This document shows, piece after piece, positions 34,705-42,855 of a stretch of DNA of 50,288 nucleotides. This DNA comes from Algoriphagus sp. Its GTDB lineage: Bacteria; Bacteroidota; Bacteroidia; Cytophagales; Cyclobacteriaceae. The translations under genes and the position numbers were made by a program. The stretch lies in assembly GCA_030729785.1 (NCBI GenBank), contig JANQWS010000091.1, positions 1 through 50,288 on the forward strand, given 5' to 3'. Within the stretch, counting starts at the first letter, position 1; each line of letters starts with the position of its first letter. The notes under the pieces are model-generated. The model was not told the origin of the DNA. It made no database searches and was given only the letters and a program-made list of their open reading frames with translations.

Positions 34705-35454
34705 ATGCTAAGCAAAAATACGGTTAAGTTTATAAAATCCTTACATCAAAAAAAATACCGAACAGAGTCGGGTAAATTCTTTGTAGAAGGAGAGAAAAGT
34801 GTGATTGAAGTTCTTCAGTCTGATTTCAAGGTACACTTACTTTTGGTTACACCAGAGTTTTCGCTCAAGTATGCTTCTCTAATCCATGAGCTTGGGGTAG
34901 AGGTGATCCAGGCGACACCGAATCAACTCGAGCAGGTTGGACAATACCAAAGTAATGATGCCGCTTTGGCAGTAGTTGAAATGAAGCCAAATCATGCCTT
35001 TCAACCCAATAAAGGAGAGCTTATTCTTGCTTTAGATGCGGTTCGAGATCCGGGAAACTTGGGTACTATCCTGCGGATTGCAGATTGGTACGGAATTCAA
35101 AAATTGATTTTTTCAACGCATACTGCTGACTTTTACAATCCCAAGGTAATTCAAGCTTCTATGGGATCTTTTACGCGGGTTCAATTTTTTTATGGGGATC
35201 TAGTGGCATCTTTCCAAACCTGGAAGCTGCCCGTTTATGGAGCTTTTTTGGAAGGGACATCAGTCCACGAGTTAAGCAATCCGGAACCAGGGATACTTCT
35301 CTTGGGAAATGAATCTCAAGGAATTTCTAAAGAGGTAGAAAAATTTGTCACGAATAAAGTTACTATTCCGAGTTTTGGTGGAGCAGAATCACTTAATGTA
35401 GCCATTGCATCTGCGATTATGTGTGATAATTTCAAAAGGCTCTTGCATTCATGA
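34705..35454 (+). CDS. SpoU/TrmH-family RNA 2'-O-methyltransferase
   Basis: This 249-residue protein has an N-terminal RNA-binding substrate domain followed by a SPOUT methyltransferase knot. Motif 1 is DAVRDPGNLGTILRIADW, motif 2 is LLLGNESQGIS and motif 3 is SLNVAIASAIM, all hallmarks of the TrmH/RlmB family. It should transfer a methyl group from SAM to a ribose 2'-OH in tRNA or rRNA. The target is unknown. It lies 18 bp from divergent tamL and overlaps the YfeH-like transporter by ATGA, so it is translationally coupled to that gene. Confidence 0.92.
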   Translation: MLSKNTVKFIKSLHQKKYRTESGKFFVEGEKSVIEVLQSDFKVHLLLVTPEFSLKYASLIHELGVEVIQATPNQLEQVGQYQSNDAALAVVEMKPNHAFQPNKGELILALDAVRDPGNLGTILRIADWYGIQKLIFSTHTADFYNPKVIQASMGSFTRVQFFYGDLVASFQTWKLPVYGAFLEGTSVHELSNPEPGILLLGNESQGISKEVEKFVTNKVTIPSFGGAESLNVAIASAIMCDNFKRLLHS

Positions 35455-36440
35455 AAACAAAAATAGGCAATCTATTGGCTCGGGTGGGCCTCAATGGATT
35501 TTTATTGGGGATTTTCGGGGCTATTGGGCTGGCTTCGGTTTTTCCGGATTTTGGATCAGCAGGATCGGGGATACCTTGGAAGCCATTTATTCAGGTAGGA
35601 ATAGCTTTTCTATTCTTTTTTTATGGGCTAAAATTAGATCCGAACCAACTTCGAGTTGGACTGAGCAATTGGAGACTCCACACAGTAGTTCAACTTACCA
35701 CATTTTTAGTTTTCCCTTTGCTCGTGATGGGTACAGTTTCCTTCATTCCTGGATTAAATCCAAATTTCATTCTGGGTATTCAGTACTTGGGTGCCTTGCC
35801 TTCTACGGTTAGTGCATCGGTAGTCTTGGTATCCATTGCGGGTGGAAATGTAGCCTCTGCCATCTTTAATGCCAGTATTTCGAGTTTGTTGGGAGTAGTT
35901 TTAACTCCCTTATGGATGCAATTTGCAGGAGGGGAGGTATCGGGGCAACTTGATCTTTGGGTTTCAATCGTGGATTTATCTTTTAAGGTGGTCCTCCCGG
36001 TTCTTTTGGGGCTTATTTTGCATAGATACTTGTTTCCAAAGATCAAACCCTACCTGAATCGGCTTAAATACTTAGATCAAACGGTGATTCTATCTATTGT
36101 TTTCACCACCTTTTCGGAGTCTTTTTCTCAAAATATTTTTGTTTCTTTTTCATGGAAAGTTTTAGGAGGTTTGGCCTTATTGATGGGGATCCTACTCCTT
36201 TTGGTGGCGGCAATTTTATTTTTACTCGGTAGGATGCTTTCCTTTCCAAAGGAAGATCAATTAGTTGCCTTATTTTGTGGGTCCACCAAATCTTTAGTTC
36301 ACGGTGTTGCCATGGGAAAAGTATTGTTTCCAAGCGCTGCTCTCCTAGGACTTGTTTTACTCCCTGTGATGTTGTACCACTTGCAGCAGCTAATCTTGGG
36401 GAGTATTTTGGCCAAATATTTTGAAAAAAAGAAGCCCTGA
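35451..36440 (+). CDS. YfeH-like bile acid:sodium symporter family transporter (SBF-like)
   Basis: This 329-residue integral membrane protein has about nine or ten hydrophobic segments and the SBF-like landmarks FFYGLKLDPNQLRVGLSNWR near the N-terminus, YLGALPSTVSASVVL in the middle and FCGSTKSLVHGVAMGK near the C-terminus. These place it in the YfeH branch of the bile acid:Na+ symporter superfamily. The true substrate is unknown and is unlikely to be bile acid. The start overlaps the SpoU gene by 4 bp. Its last codons form the left arm of a hairpin that terminates the convergent acyl-CoA-binding protein gene. Confidence 0.9.
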   Translation: MKTKIGNLLARVGLNGFLLGIFGAIGLASVFPDFGSAGSGIPWKPFIQVGIAFLFFFYGLKLDPNQLRVGLSNWRLHTVVQLTTFLVFPLLVMGTVSFIPGLNPNFILGIQYLGALPSTVSASVVLVSIAGGNVASAIFNASISSLLGVVLTPLWMQFAGGEVSGQLDLWVSIVDLSFKVVLPVLLGLILHRYLFPKIKPYLNRLKYLDQTVILSIVFTTFSESFSQNIFVSFSWKVLGGLALLMGILLLLVAAILFLLGRMLSFPKEDQLVALFCGSTKSLVHGVAMGKVLFPSAALLGLVLLPVMLYHLQQLILGSILAKYFEKKKP

Positions 36441-36455
36441 AATACTTCAGGGCTT
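36424..36455 (-). terminator. Terminator for the acbP/gltA transcript, overlapping the opposite CDS end
   Basis: Perfect 10-bp arms AAGCCCTGAA (36432-36441) and TTCAGGGCTT (36446-36455) flank a 4-nt loop. On the minus strand the stem is followed by a C and then a T-run (36424-36430). It lies 8 bp after the ACBP stop and uses the last nine bases of the convergent transporter gene. On the plus strand the tail is only AGTGAATTTT, so it is mainly leftward. Confidence 0.85.
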
Positions 36456-36463
36456 AGTGAATT

Positions 36464-36724
36464 TTAGAGGTATTTTCCGGATAGTTCGGTAACCAATGCG
36501 ATGTAGGTACTGCTTGCCTCTTCTTTTGATTTTCCTTTTAGGGTAAGCCAGGCTGAATACTTGGCGGCAGCTTTAAAATCAAATCCACCGGGGCGCTCTT
36601 CTTCATTATCTCCTTCCGTGGCTTGTTTGTATAATCCGTAAAGTCGCAGCAATTCCTCATTAGAAGGTCTGGAAGTGAACTTTTGAGTAAGTGCAACTGC
36701 TTCTTCTAGGGTAGTCGGATGCAT
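36464..36724 (-). CDS. Acyl-CoA-binding protein
   Basis: This 86-residue four-helix protein matches the ACBP family closely. The LRLYGLYKQATEGD segment holds the ligand-contacting Tyr and Lys residues, and KYSAWLTLKGKSKEEA carries the conserved Trp and Lys. ACBPs sequester medium- and long-chain acyl-CoA in the cytoplasm. The family is widespread in eukaryotes and patchy in bacteria. It follows gltA by 40 bp on the same strand and precedes a strong terminator, so it is probably co-transcribed with citrate synthase. Confidence 0.95.
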   Translation of the reverse strand: MHPTTLEEAVALTQKFTSRPSNEELLRLYGLYKQATEGDNEEERPGGFDFKAAAKYSAWLTLKGKSKEEASSTYIALVTELSGKYL

Positions 36725-36764
36725 CGATTGGATAAAATTAGGTGTTTGATTAGAGTCAGTTAGA

Positions 36765-38051
36765 TCACCGATTGTGCATGGCTACGTAGTCTCTTTCTGT
36801 AGCACCGTTGTAGACTTGGCGAGGTCTGCCGATTGGCTCTCCCTTTTCAGTCATTTCCTTCCACTGAGCAATCCAGCCTGGTAGTCGGCCCAAAGCAAAC
36901 ATCACGGTAAACATGTCTGTTGGTATACCCAGGGCACGGTAGATGATGCCCGAATAGAAGTCCACATTTGGATAAAGTTTCTTCTCTACGAAGTAGGGAT
37001 CATTCAAGGCCGCAAACTCAAGTTCCTTGGCAATATCAAGAATTGGATCTTTTACCCCTAGTTTGGCTAAAACATCATCTGCTGCTTTTTTGATGATTTT
37101 GGCTCTTGGGTCAAAGTTTTTGTAGACACGGTGACCAAAGCCCATGAGACGGAAAGGATCGTTTTTATCTTTGGCTTTATCTATGTATTTCTGGGTGTTT
37201 CCTCCATCTGCTTTGATGGCTTCAAGCATTTCAATGACCGACTGATTCGCACCTCCATGTAAAGGTCCCCAAAGGGCATTAATTCCAGCAGAGATGGAAG
37301 CATAAATAGGTCCCTGGGAAGAGCCCACGATGCGCACCGTAGAAGTAGAGCAGTTTTGCTCATGGTCTGCGTGAAGAATCAAAAGCGAATCCAATGCTTT
37401 TGCAACCACAGGATCCACCTCGTAGTGTTCTGCTGGTAGGGCAAACATCATTTTTAAGAAATTGGAACAATAGTCCAAGGAGTTATCAGGATAGTTTACA
37501 GGATGCCCCATCTTGTTTTTGTAAGACCAAGCTGCAAAAGTGGGCATCTTAGCCAACAAGCGAATCATACTTAAATTGACTTCTTCTGGAGTGCTATTTG
37601 GATTGAGTGAATCAGGATAAAAAGCTGATAAAGAGCATATTAAAGAAGACAATACGCCCATTGGATGTGCGTTAGATGGGAAACCATCTAGTATTTTTTT
37701 GATGTCCTCATGAACTAAAGTATGGTAGGTGATTTGTTTTCTGAAATCATCAAATTGTTCTTGTGTAGGTAGCTCGCCATAGATAAGCAAGTAAGCCACT
37801 TCCATAAAGCTTGATTTTTCGGCCAAGTCTTCGATTTTATACCCTCGGTACCGTAGGATGCCTTCTTCCCCATCCAAAAAAGTGATGGAACTGGTTGTTG
37901 AACCCGTATTTTTAAATCCGGAGTCCAAGGTGATCAAACCTGTTGCACTTCTCAGCTTTGCAATGTCAATTGCAGGTTCATTTTCAGTTCCTACTATAAT
38001 TGGAAATTCAAATTCTTGTCCTTTGTAGAACAGTTTGGCAGAATCGGACAT
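36765..38051 (-). CDS. gltA: Citrate synthase
   Basis: This 428-residue type II citrate synthase condenses acetyl-CoA and oxaloacetate at entry to the TCA cycle. It contains LHADHEQNCSTSTVR, GPLHGGANQSV with the catalytic histidine, the GFGHRVYKNFDPRAK signature and a C-terminal arginine-rich GRPRQVYNG. The N-terminal beta-rich domain of the hexameric bacterial enzyme is present (residues 1-50). A 239-bp gap follows on its upstream side, where its promoter must lie, but I could not find an exact TAnnTTTG box there. The acyl-CoA-binding protein gene follows it. Confidence 0.97.
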   Translation of the reverse strand: MSDSAKLFYKGQEFEFPIIVGTENEPAIDIAKLRSATGLITLDSGFKNTGSTTSSITFLDGEEGILRYRGYKIEDLAEKSSFMEVAYLLIYGELPTQEQFDDFRKQITYHTLVHEDIKKILDGFPSNAHPMGVLSSLICSLSAFYPDSLNPNSTPEEVNLSMIRLLAKMPTFAAWSYKNKMGHPVNYPDNSLDYCSNFLKMMFALPAEHYEVDPVVAKALDSLLILHADHEQNCSTSTVRIVGSSQGPIYASISAGINALWGPLHGGANQSVIEMLEAIKADGGNTQKYIDKAKDKNDPFRLMGFGHRVYKNFDPRAKIIKKAADDVLAKLGVKDPILDIAKELEFAALNDPYFVEKKLYPNVDFYSGIIYRALGIPTDMFTVMFALGRLPGWIAQWKEMTEKGEPIGRPRQVYNGATERDYVAMHNR

Positions 38052-38266
38052 AATATAATGGTTTGTAGCTTACTTGGGATATTTAACTCTAAAATCGGCC
38101 TCAAGTTACTAAAATCGGCTGTTTTTAAAAGAAATTATTCGATTGGTACTTAGATAAAATTCAATTTTTGAATTTTTTTTACAATAGGCTGATAATCAGT
38201 TGCTTTTTTTCTCACTGATAATAAATACAACTTATACTAGGCATAAGAGAAGTTGTAGCCTGAAAC

Positions 38267-38286
38267 AAAAAAGTCCCGAAGGACTT
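38267..38286 (-). terminator. Terminator of the suf operon
   Basis: Read on the minus strand, AAGTCC-TTCG-GGACTT forms a perfect 6-bp stem with a stable UUCG tetraloop and runs into TTTT. It starts 5 bp after the bacilliredoxin stop and closes the suf operon. Confidence 0.92.
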
Positions 38287-38290
38287 CCGA

Positions 38291-38713
38291 TTACTCGCAA
38301 AAATGGTCAAAGACCTCCACCAAATGCTCGCCAATCATTTTTGCGTTTCTACCTTCAATATGGTGCCTTTCAATAAAATGTACCAGTTCCCCATCTTTAA
38401 ATAAGGCCATTGCTGGAGAGGAGGGAGGATAGGGTAGCACCAATTCACGGACTTTTGCAACAGCATCGCGATCGTTACCTGCAAAAACGGTAGCTAGTGT
38501 ACTTGGCTTTTTGGAGGCTTGTTCAAGTGCCATTCGAACTCCTGGTCGTGCTGCACCAGCTGCGCAGCCACAAACGGAATTGACAACAATGAAAGTAGTT
38601 CCTTTGTGATCAGGACCTAGGTGAGCGGCTACCTGTTCGGCTGTACGAAATTCTTCAAATCCAACTGCGGATAATTCAGTTCGCATAGGGGCAATTAATT
38701 CTTCAGGATACAT
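38291..38713 (-). CDS. brxA: BrxA/BrxB-family bacilliredoxin
   Basis: This 140-residue thioredoxin-fold protein of the YphP/YqiW (DUF1094) family begins with MYPEELIAPMRTEL and has the CGC active site (Cys48-Gly-Cys50) in VVNSVCGCAAGAARPG. In Firmicutes these proteins remove bacillithiol from mixed disulfides. Bacteroidota can also make bacillithiol, so a similar role is plausible. It is the last gene of the suf operon, 25 bp after sufT and just before the terminator. That links thiol redox repair to Fe-S assembly. The assignment to BrxA rather than BrxB is by family only. Confidence 0.92.
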   Translation of the reverse strand: MYPEELIAPMRTELSAVGFEEFRTAEQVAAHLGPDHKGTTFIVVNSVCGCAAGAARPGVRMALEQASKKPSTLATVFAGNDRDAVAKVRELVLPYPPSSPAMALFKDGELVHFIERHHIEGRNAKMIGEHLVEVFDHFCE

Positions 38714-38738
38714 AGGAGTACGTAGTTATAGTTTCATT

Positions 38739-39080
38739 TTAAAGAAATCCTAATTCTAATTTGGCAACTTCAGACATCATGTCTTGGGTATAGGGAGGAT
38801 CAAAGGTAACCTCAACTTCAACATGATTTACGCCCTGAATTTGTTGTATTTTTTCTTTTACTTCGGACGGAATAAATTCTGCAGAAGGACAATTCGGAGA
38901 GGTAAGTGTCATCAACACAAAAACATTATTGACTGGATAAACACTAATCTCGTAGATTAATCCCAACTCGTATACATCTACAGGAATTTCAGGATCGAAG
39001 ACTAACTTAATGGCTGTGACCACCTTGTCGCGAAGGTTTTCAATTTGAATGGTATTTTCAGAAGTTTCGTCCACTTGCAT
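38739..39080 (-). CDS. sufT: SufT / MIP18-family (DUF59) Fe-S assembly factor
   Basis: This 113-residue protein carries a DUF59 domain. The key segments are VKLVFDPEIPVDVYELGLIYEI, TLTSPNCPSAEFIP with the conserved Cys, and VEVTFDPPYTQDMMSE. This family helps mature Fe-S proteins and is often found in suf operons. Its start is one base after the sufE stop, consistent with translational coupling. The N-terminus is slightly extended and acidic. It could equally be called a PaaD-like protein, but the suf context supports SufT. Confidence 0.93.
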   Translation of the reverse strand: MQVDETSENTIQIENLRDKVVTAIKLVFDPEIPVDVYELGLIYEISVYPVNNVFVLMTLTSPNCPSAEFIPSEVKEKIQQIQGVNHVEVEVTFDPPYTQDMMSEVAKLELGFL

Positions 39081-39081
39081 G

Positions 39082-39513
39082 TTAGGCGTTTTGCTTGGTT
39101 TGAAAGGCTAAGGCATAGCGCTTCATTTGATTCATCATAGCCACTAATCCATTGGATCGCTGACTTCCTAGGATATTCCCCATCCCGATACGAGGAATAA
39201 AATTTAAATCAGCCTCCAAAATTTCTTTTGGGCTACGCTGATTCAAAACCCGAATTAATAGAGATATCAACCCTTTCGTAATGTCTGTATTGCTATCTGC
39301 TTGGTAATGTACCTTTCCTTCTTTCTCTTCTGCAAGTAACCAAACTGTTGATTGGCACCCTTTGATAATGTATTCGTCCTTACGAAAGTCTTCTGGATAG
39401 GGTTTAAGATTTCCACCTAACTCCATAATGTAAAAAATCGTGGATTCTCGGTCATCTCCCAAAATCTCAAATTCAGCTACGATTTCATTCTGTATGTCTG
39501 TAATCGTGCTCAT
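39082..39513 (-). CDS. sufE: SufE sulfur acceptor
   Basis: This 143-residue cytoplasmic protein accepts sulfane sulfur from SufS and hands it to the SufBCD scaffold. The acceptor Cys53 sits in the conserved KGCQSTVWL motif, and the C-terminal GLISLLIRVLNQRSPKEIL helix region is also typical. Its start overlaps the sufS stop by ATGA (39510-39513). Length is normal. Confidence 0.96.
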   Translation of the reverse strand: MSTITDIQNEIVAEFEILGDDRESTIFYIMELGGNLKPYPEDFRKDEYIIKGCQSTVWLLAEEKEGKVHYQADSNTDITKGLISLLIRVLNQRSPKEILEADLNFIPRIGMGNILGSQRSNGLVAMMNQMKRYALAFQTKQNA

Positions 39514-40733
39514 TTATTCTTCAGTTTAGCAATTTTAGTGACAGCTTCAGCAAAAACTTCCACTTCAGCTTGGGTGTTGTACACTGCAAAAGATGCACGA
39601 ACAGTACCTTCTAAACCCAATCGCTTTAGTAAAGGTTGGGTACAATGGTGTCCAGTACGAACTGCAATGCCCTTGGCATCCAATAATTGTCCTACATCAA
39701 AGGGATGCATGGACTGAATGTTGAAGGAGAAGACGCCTATTTTTTCAGTAGCAGTACCCACAGGAATGATTCCTTTGACATCCTGAAGCAATTCGACTGT
39801 GTACTTCAGTAGGTCATGCTCGTGTCGATGAATGGTAGCCTTTCCAGTGGATGTAATAAAATCTAACGCAGGCTTAAATGCGATTACCTCTGCAATACTG
39901 GGTGTACCCGCTTCAAATTTGAAGGGAATGTTTGTGTAGGTTGTTTTTTCAAACGTTACTTCTTGAATCATTTCTCCCCCTCCAAGAAAGGGAGGCATGG
40001 CTTCTAGGAGCTCTCGTTTGCCATACAAAACCCCTAGTCCAGTAGGACCATAGAGTTTGTGTGCGGAAAATACAAGAAAATCACAATCCAGGTTCAGAAC
40101 ATCTACCTCCAAATGAGAAGCGGACTGTGCTCCGTCCACTAGTACCTTTGCACCTACAGCATGAGCCGCATCGATTATCCGTTTTACGGGATTGATTGTG
40201 CCAAGAGCATTGGAGGCTTGCACTATACTAACCAACTTGGTTTTTGGACTGAGCAGCTTTTCAAATTCTTCCAGAACAAGTTCTCCTGCATCATTAATTG
40301 GAATGACTCGGAGAACGGCTCCATTTTGCTCACAGAGCATCTGCCAGGGGACAATGTTGCTGTGGTGCTCTAGGGTAGAAATAATAATTTCATCGCCCTT
40401 TTGAATAAAGGTGGATCCAAAGGTTTTTGCCACCAAATTGATCCCTTCGGTAGTTCCTCTGGTGAAAATAATCTCTGCAGATTCTCTCGCCCCAATAAAT
40501 GCGCGAATACTTTCGCGAGTTTCTTCATAGTGTTGCGTTGCACGATCCGCTAAGGTGTGGGCTCCTCGATGAATATTGGAGTTGTCTATTTCGTAATACC
40601 GTTGAATTGCATCCAGTACCACTTTTGGTTTTTGTGTGGTGGCAGCATTGTCAAAATAAATCAAGGGATTTCCATTTACCTCCTGATGAAGTAGTGGGAA
40701 TTGATTCCTGATAAAATTGACATCAATCGGCAT
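39510..40733 (-). CDS. sufS: SufS cysteine desulfurase
   Basis: This 407-residue group II cysteine desulfurase uses PLP to take sulfur from L-cysteine for Fe-S clusters. The Schiff-base Lys226 is in FSAHKLYGP, and the catalytic Cys364 is in RTGHHCTQPL. The N-terminus with DNAATTQKP and NIHRGAHT is diagnostic of SufS. It works with SufE encoded just downstream. It starts 3 bp after the sufD stop. All key residues are present. Confidence 0.97.
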   Translation of the reverse strand: MPIDVNFIRNQFPLLHQEVNGNPLIYFDNAATTQKPKVVLDAIQRYYEIDNSNIHRGAHTLADRATQHYEETRESIRAFIGARESAEIIFTRGTTEGINLVAKTFGSTFIQKGDEIIISTLEHHSNIVPWQMLCEQNGAVLRVIPINDAGELVLEEFEKLLSPKTKLVSIVQASNALGTINPVKRIIDAAHAVGAKVLVDGAQSASHLEVDVLNLDCDFLVFSAHKLYGPTGLGVLYGKRELLEAMPPFLGGGEMIQEVTFEKTTYTNIPFKFEAGTPSIAEVIAFKPALDFITSTGKATIHRHEHDLLKYTVELLQDVKGIIPVGTATEKIGVFSFNIQSMHPFDVGQLLDAKGIAVRTGHHCTQPLLKRLGLEGTVRASFAVYNTQAEVEVFAEAVTKIAKLKNK

Positions 40734-40736
40734 AGA

Positions 40737-42005
40737 TTAAAATTTACTTCCTAGACGCTCTTGGATTTTGGTGGTAATAAAAGTTCGAAGGGATTCTAGT
40801 TCTATTTTTTCAAGGACTTCCCCGGCAAATGCATAAAGCAGTAAACCTCGAGCAGTAGTTTTGTCAATACCTCTAGCTTGTAAATAGAATAGTGCTTCTT
40901 CGTCTAATTGGCCAACAGTACAACCGTGAGAACACTTTACATCGTCCGCCCAAATTTCGAGTTGTGGCTTGGTATTGATAATTGCATCTTCCGATAGGAG
41001 GATGTTGTTGTTTTGCTGGAAGGCATTCGTCTTCTGGGCTGCTTGCCGAACGAAAATTTTACCATTAAATACACCGCGGCTTTGATCGGCTAAAATTCCT
41101 TTGTATAGTTCATTGGATTCTGCATGCGGAAAAGTATGATCTACATTGGTATGGTTGTCCACATGGGTTTTTCCGTTTAGCAAATAAATACCAAACATAT
41201 TGCCTACAGCATTGCTTCCTAATAAATTGAGCGTCAGGTTATTTCGAACTAGGTCACCAGAGAGGGTGATCTGAGTAGAAGTAAACTGGGAATCTTGTTG
41301 GATATCCGTTACCAAGGCATTGACTTGGATCACTTGATTATTTTCTTCCTGTAAACTGTGGTAGGTTAGGTCCGTGTGTATACCTCCTTTAATTTCTACC
41401 ACCTTATTAACAAAGTAAGGAGCATCATCTAAGGAGATACTATAATCAATGAAGCTTGCTTTTGCAAAATCGCCTGCTTCGATCCAAATCCTTGGAGAAA
41501 TTACTTGTCCTTCTTTCGCTTGATGAAACTGTAGTAATAAAATTGGGAGGGTAATCTCCTTCTTTTTTTCAATTGAAATACAGAGACCATCTGTGAATGT
41601 GGCTTGGTTTAATGCAATAAAGGGGTCATTTTCTGCCTTAGCAATACTTCCTATCGGGGTAGATTCATTTTTAGAAAGAAAATTTACAGTAAGCCCTTCC
41701 ACGGAAGTAGAAAGCTCAGGCAAGTACTTTCCATTTGAAAAGGCGAGCACTACTCCTTCAAAACCAGCTGGAACAGCTTTATTTATTTGTTCTGCACTAA
41801 TTATCACCGGATTTGCAGAAGAAAAATTAGTCAGGCTAGTCTCCAATTTTTTAGCAATCGGAGTAAATTTATATTCCTCGTCTTTCAGGCTAGGAAATCC
41901 TTGCACATAGAAATTTTCTTTTCCCATTTGGCGTAAGGAAGGGAAGGTGTTCGGTAAAGCTTCAAAAAGTCCAGAAACAAATGTGGATTTGGTCAAGGTA
42001 GACAT
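40737..42005 (-). CDS. sufD: SufD Fe-S scaffold subunit
   Basis: This 422-residue beta-helix protein partners SufB in the SufBC2D scaffold. Family features are the right-handed beta-helix core and the C-terminal WADDVKCSHGCTVGQLDEEALFYL segment, which holds the conserved His and Cys, followed by RGIDKTTARGLLLYAFAGE. A TTG at 42026 could extend the frame by seven codons and overlap the sufC stop, but the ATG at 42005 is a better start and leaves a 17-bp gap. Downstream of sufC and upstream of sufS. Confidence 0.95.
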   Translation of the reverse strand: MSTLTKSTFVSGLFEALPNTFPSLRQMGKENFYVQGFPSLKDEEYKFTPIAKKLETSLTNFSSANPVIISAEQINKAVPAGFEGVVLAFSNGKYLPELSTSVEGLTVNFLSKNESTPIGSIAKAENDPFIALNQATFTDGLCISIEKKKEITLPILLLQFHQAKEGQVISPRIWIEAGDFAKASFIDYSISLDDAPYFVNKVVEIKGGIHTDLTYHSLQEENNQVIQVNALVTDIQQDSQFTSTQITLSGDLVRNNLTLNLLGSNAVGNMFGIYLLNGKTHVDNHTNVDHTFPHAESNELYKGILADQSRGVFNGKIFVRQAAQKTNAFQQNNNILLSEDAIINTKPQLEIWADDVKCSHGCTVGQLDEEALFYLQARGIDKTTARGLLLYAFAGEVLEKIELESLRTFITTKIQERLGSKF

Positions 42006-42022
42006 GGATATTTCGGTTGAAA

Positions 42023-42787
42023 TCAAACTGTGGCTGTAGAATCAACTTCTTCTTTGATCCAATCGTAGCCTTTTTCTTCTAGTTCTAGAGCAAGTTCTTT
42101 GGTACCGGACTTCACGATCCTTCCTTTGTACAGCACATGCACAAAATCAGGAACGATGTAGTCCAACAATCGTTGGTAGTGGGTCACTACGATGGTGGCC
42201 GTATTTTCCGACTTCAATTTATTGACTCCATTGGATACAATTCGAAGTGCATCGATATCAAGACCGGAGTCTGTTTCATCTAAAATAGAAAGCACCGGCT
42301 CTAACATGGCCATTTGAAAGATTTCATTTCGCTTTTTTTCTCCTCCAGAAAAGCCTTCGTTCAAAGATCTACTCAATAATTTTTGATCAATCTCTACTAG
42401 AGCCATTTTTTCCTTCATGAGCGAAAGAAACTTTACTGCGTCCAAAGGCTCTAGACCTCTGTATTCACGAACTTGGTTGAGTGCAGTTCTTAAGAAATTG
42501 GTAGTAGATACACCTGGAATTTCTATGGGGTATTGAAAAGCCAAAAATACACCTTCGCGCGCACGGTCTTCAGGCGAAAGTTCAAGAAGTTCTTTTCCTT
42601 GAAAAAGTACTTCCCCTTCCGTCACTTCGTATTCTTCACGGCCTGCAAGTACAGAGGCTAGTGTAGATTTGCCAGAACCATTAGGTCCCATGATGGCGTG
42701 AACTTCACCAGCTTTTACTTCTAAATTGATTCCTCTAAGGATAGGAGTGCCTTCAATGGAGGCATGTAAATTTTTTATAGATAGCAT
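42023..42787 (-). CDS. sufC: SufC ATPase
   Basis: This 254-residue ABC-type ATPase energises the SufBCD scaffold and is not a transporter. It has Walker A GPNGSGKS (Gly34-Ser41), the SufC-type signature FSGGEKKRNEI and Walker B with SILDETDSGLDIDAL. The Q-loop AFQYPIEIPG is typical for SufC. The gene starts 59 bp after the sufB stop, the largest gap inside the operon, which contains nested palindromes (42831-42855). Confidence 0.97.
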   Translation of the reverse strand: MLSIKNLHASIEGTPILRGINLEVKAGEVHAIMGPNGSGKSTLASVLAGREEYEVTEGEVLFQGKELLELSPEDRAREGVFLAFQYPIEIPGVSTTNFLRTALNQVREYRGLEPLDAVKFLSLMKEKMALVEIDQKLLSRSLNEGFSGGEKKRNEIFQMAMLEPVLSILDETDSGLDIDALRIVSNGVNKLKSENTATIVVTHYQRLLDYIVPDFVHVLYKGRIVKSGTKELALELEEKGYDWIKEEVDSTATV

Positions 42788-42830
42788 GATCTAGTTATTC
42801 TAAGGTACGCGTTTGATTTACTGTAGAATT

Positions 42831-42855
42831 AACCTACCGAGGTAGGTTAACCTAC
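42831..42855. repeat. Nested palindromes at the sufB/sufC junction
   Basis: AACCTACC (42831-42838) and GGTAGGTT (42841-42848) are perfect inverted arms with a 2-nt centre. The second arm is also half of a 14-bp palindrome GTAGGTTAACCTAC (42842-42855) that spans the sufB stop codon. The alternative pairings are mutually exclusive in RNA. There is no T-run, so it is not a normal terminator. It could be an RNA processing or stability element or a protein-binding site. Confidence 0.7.
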
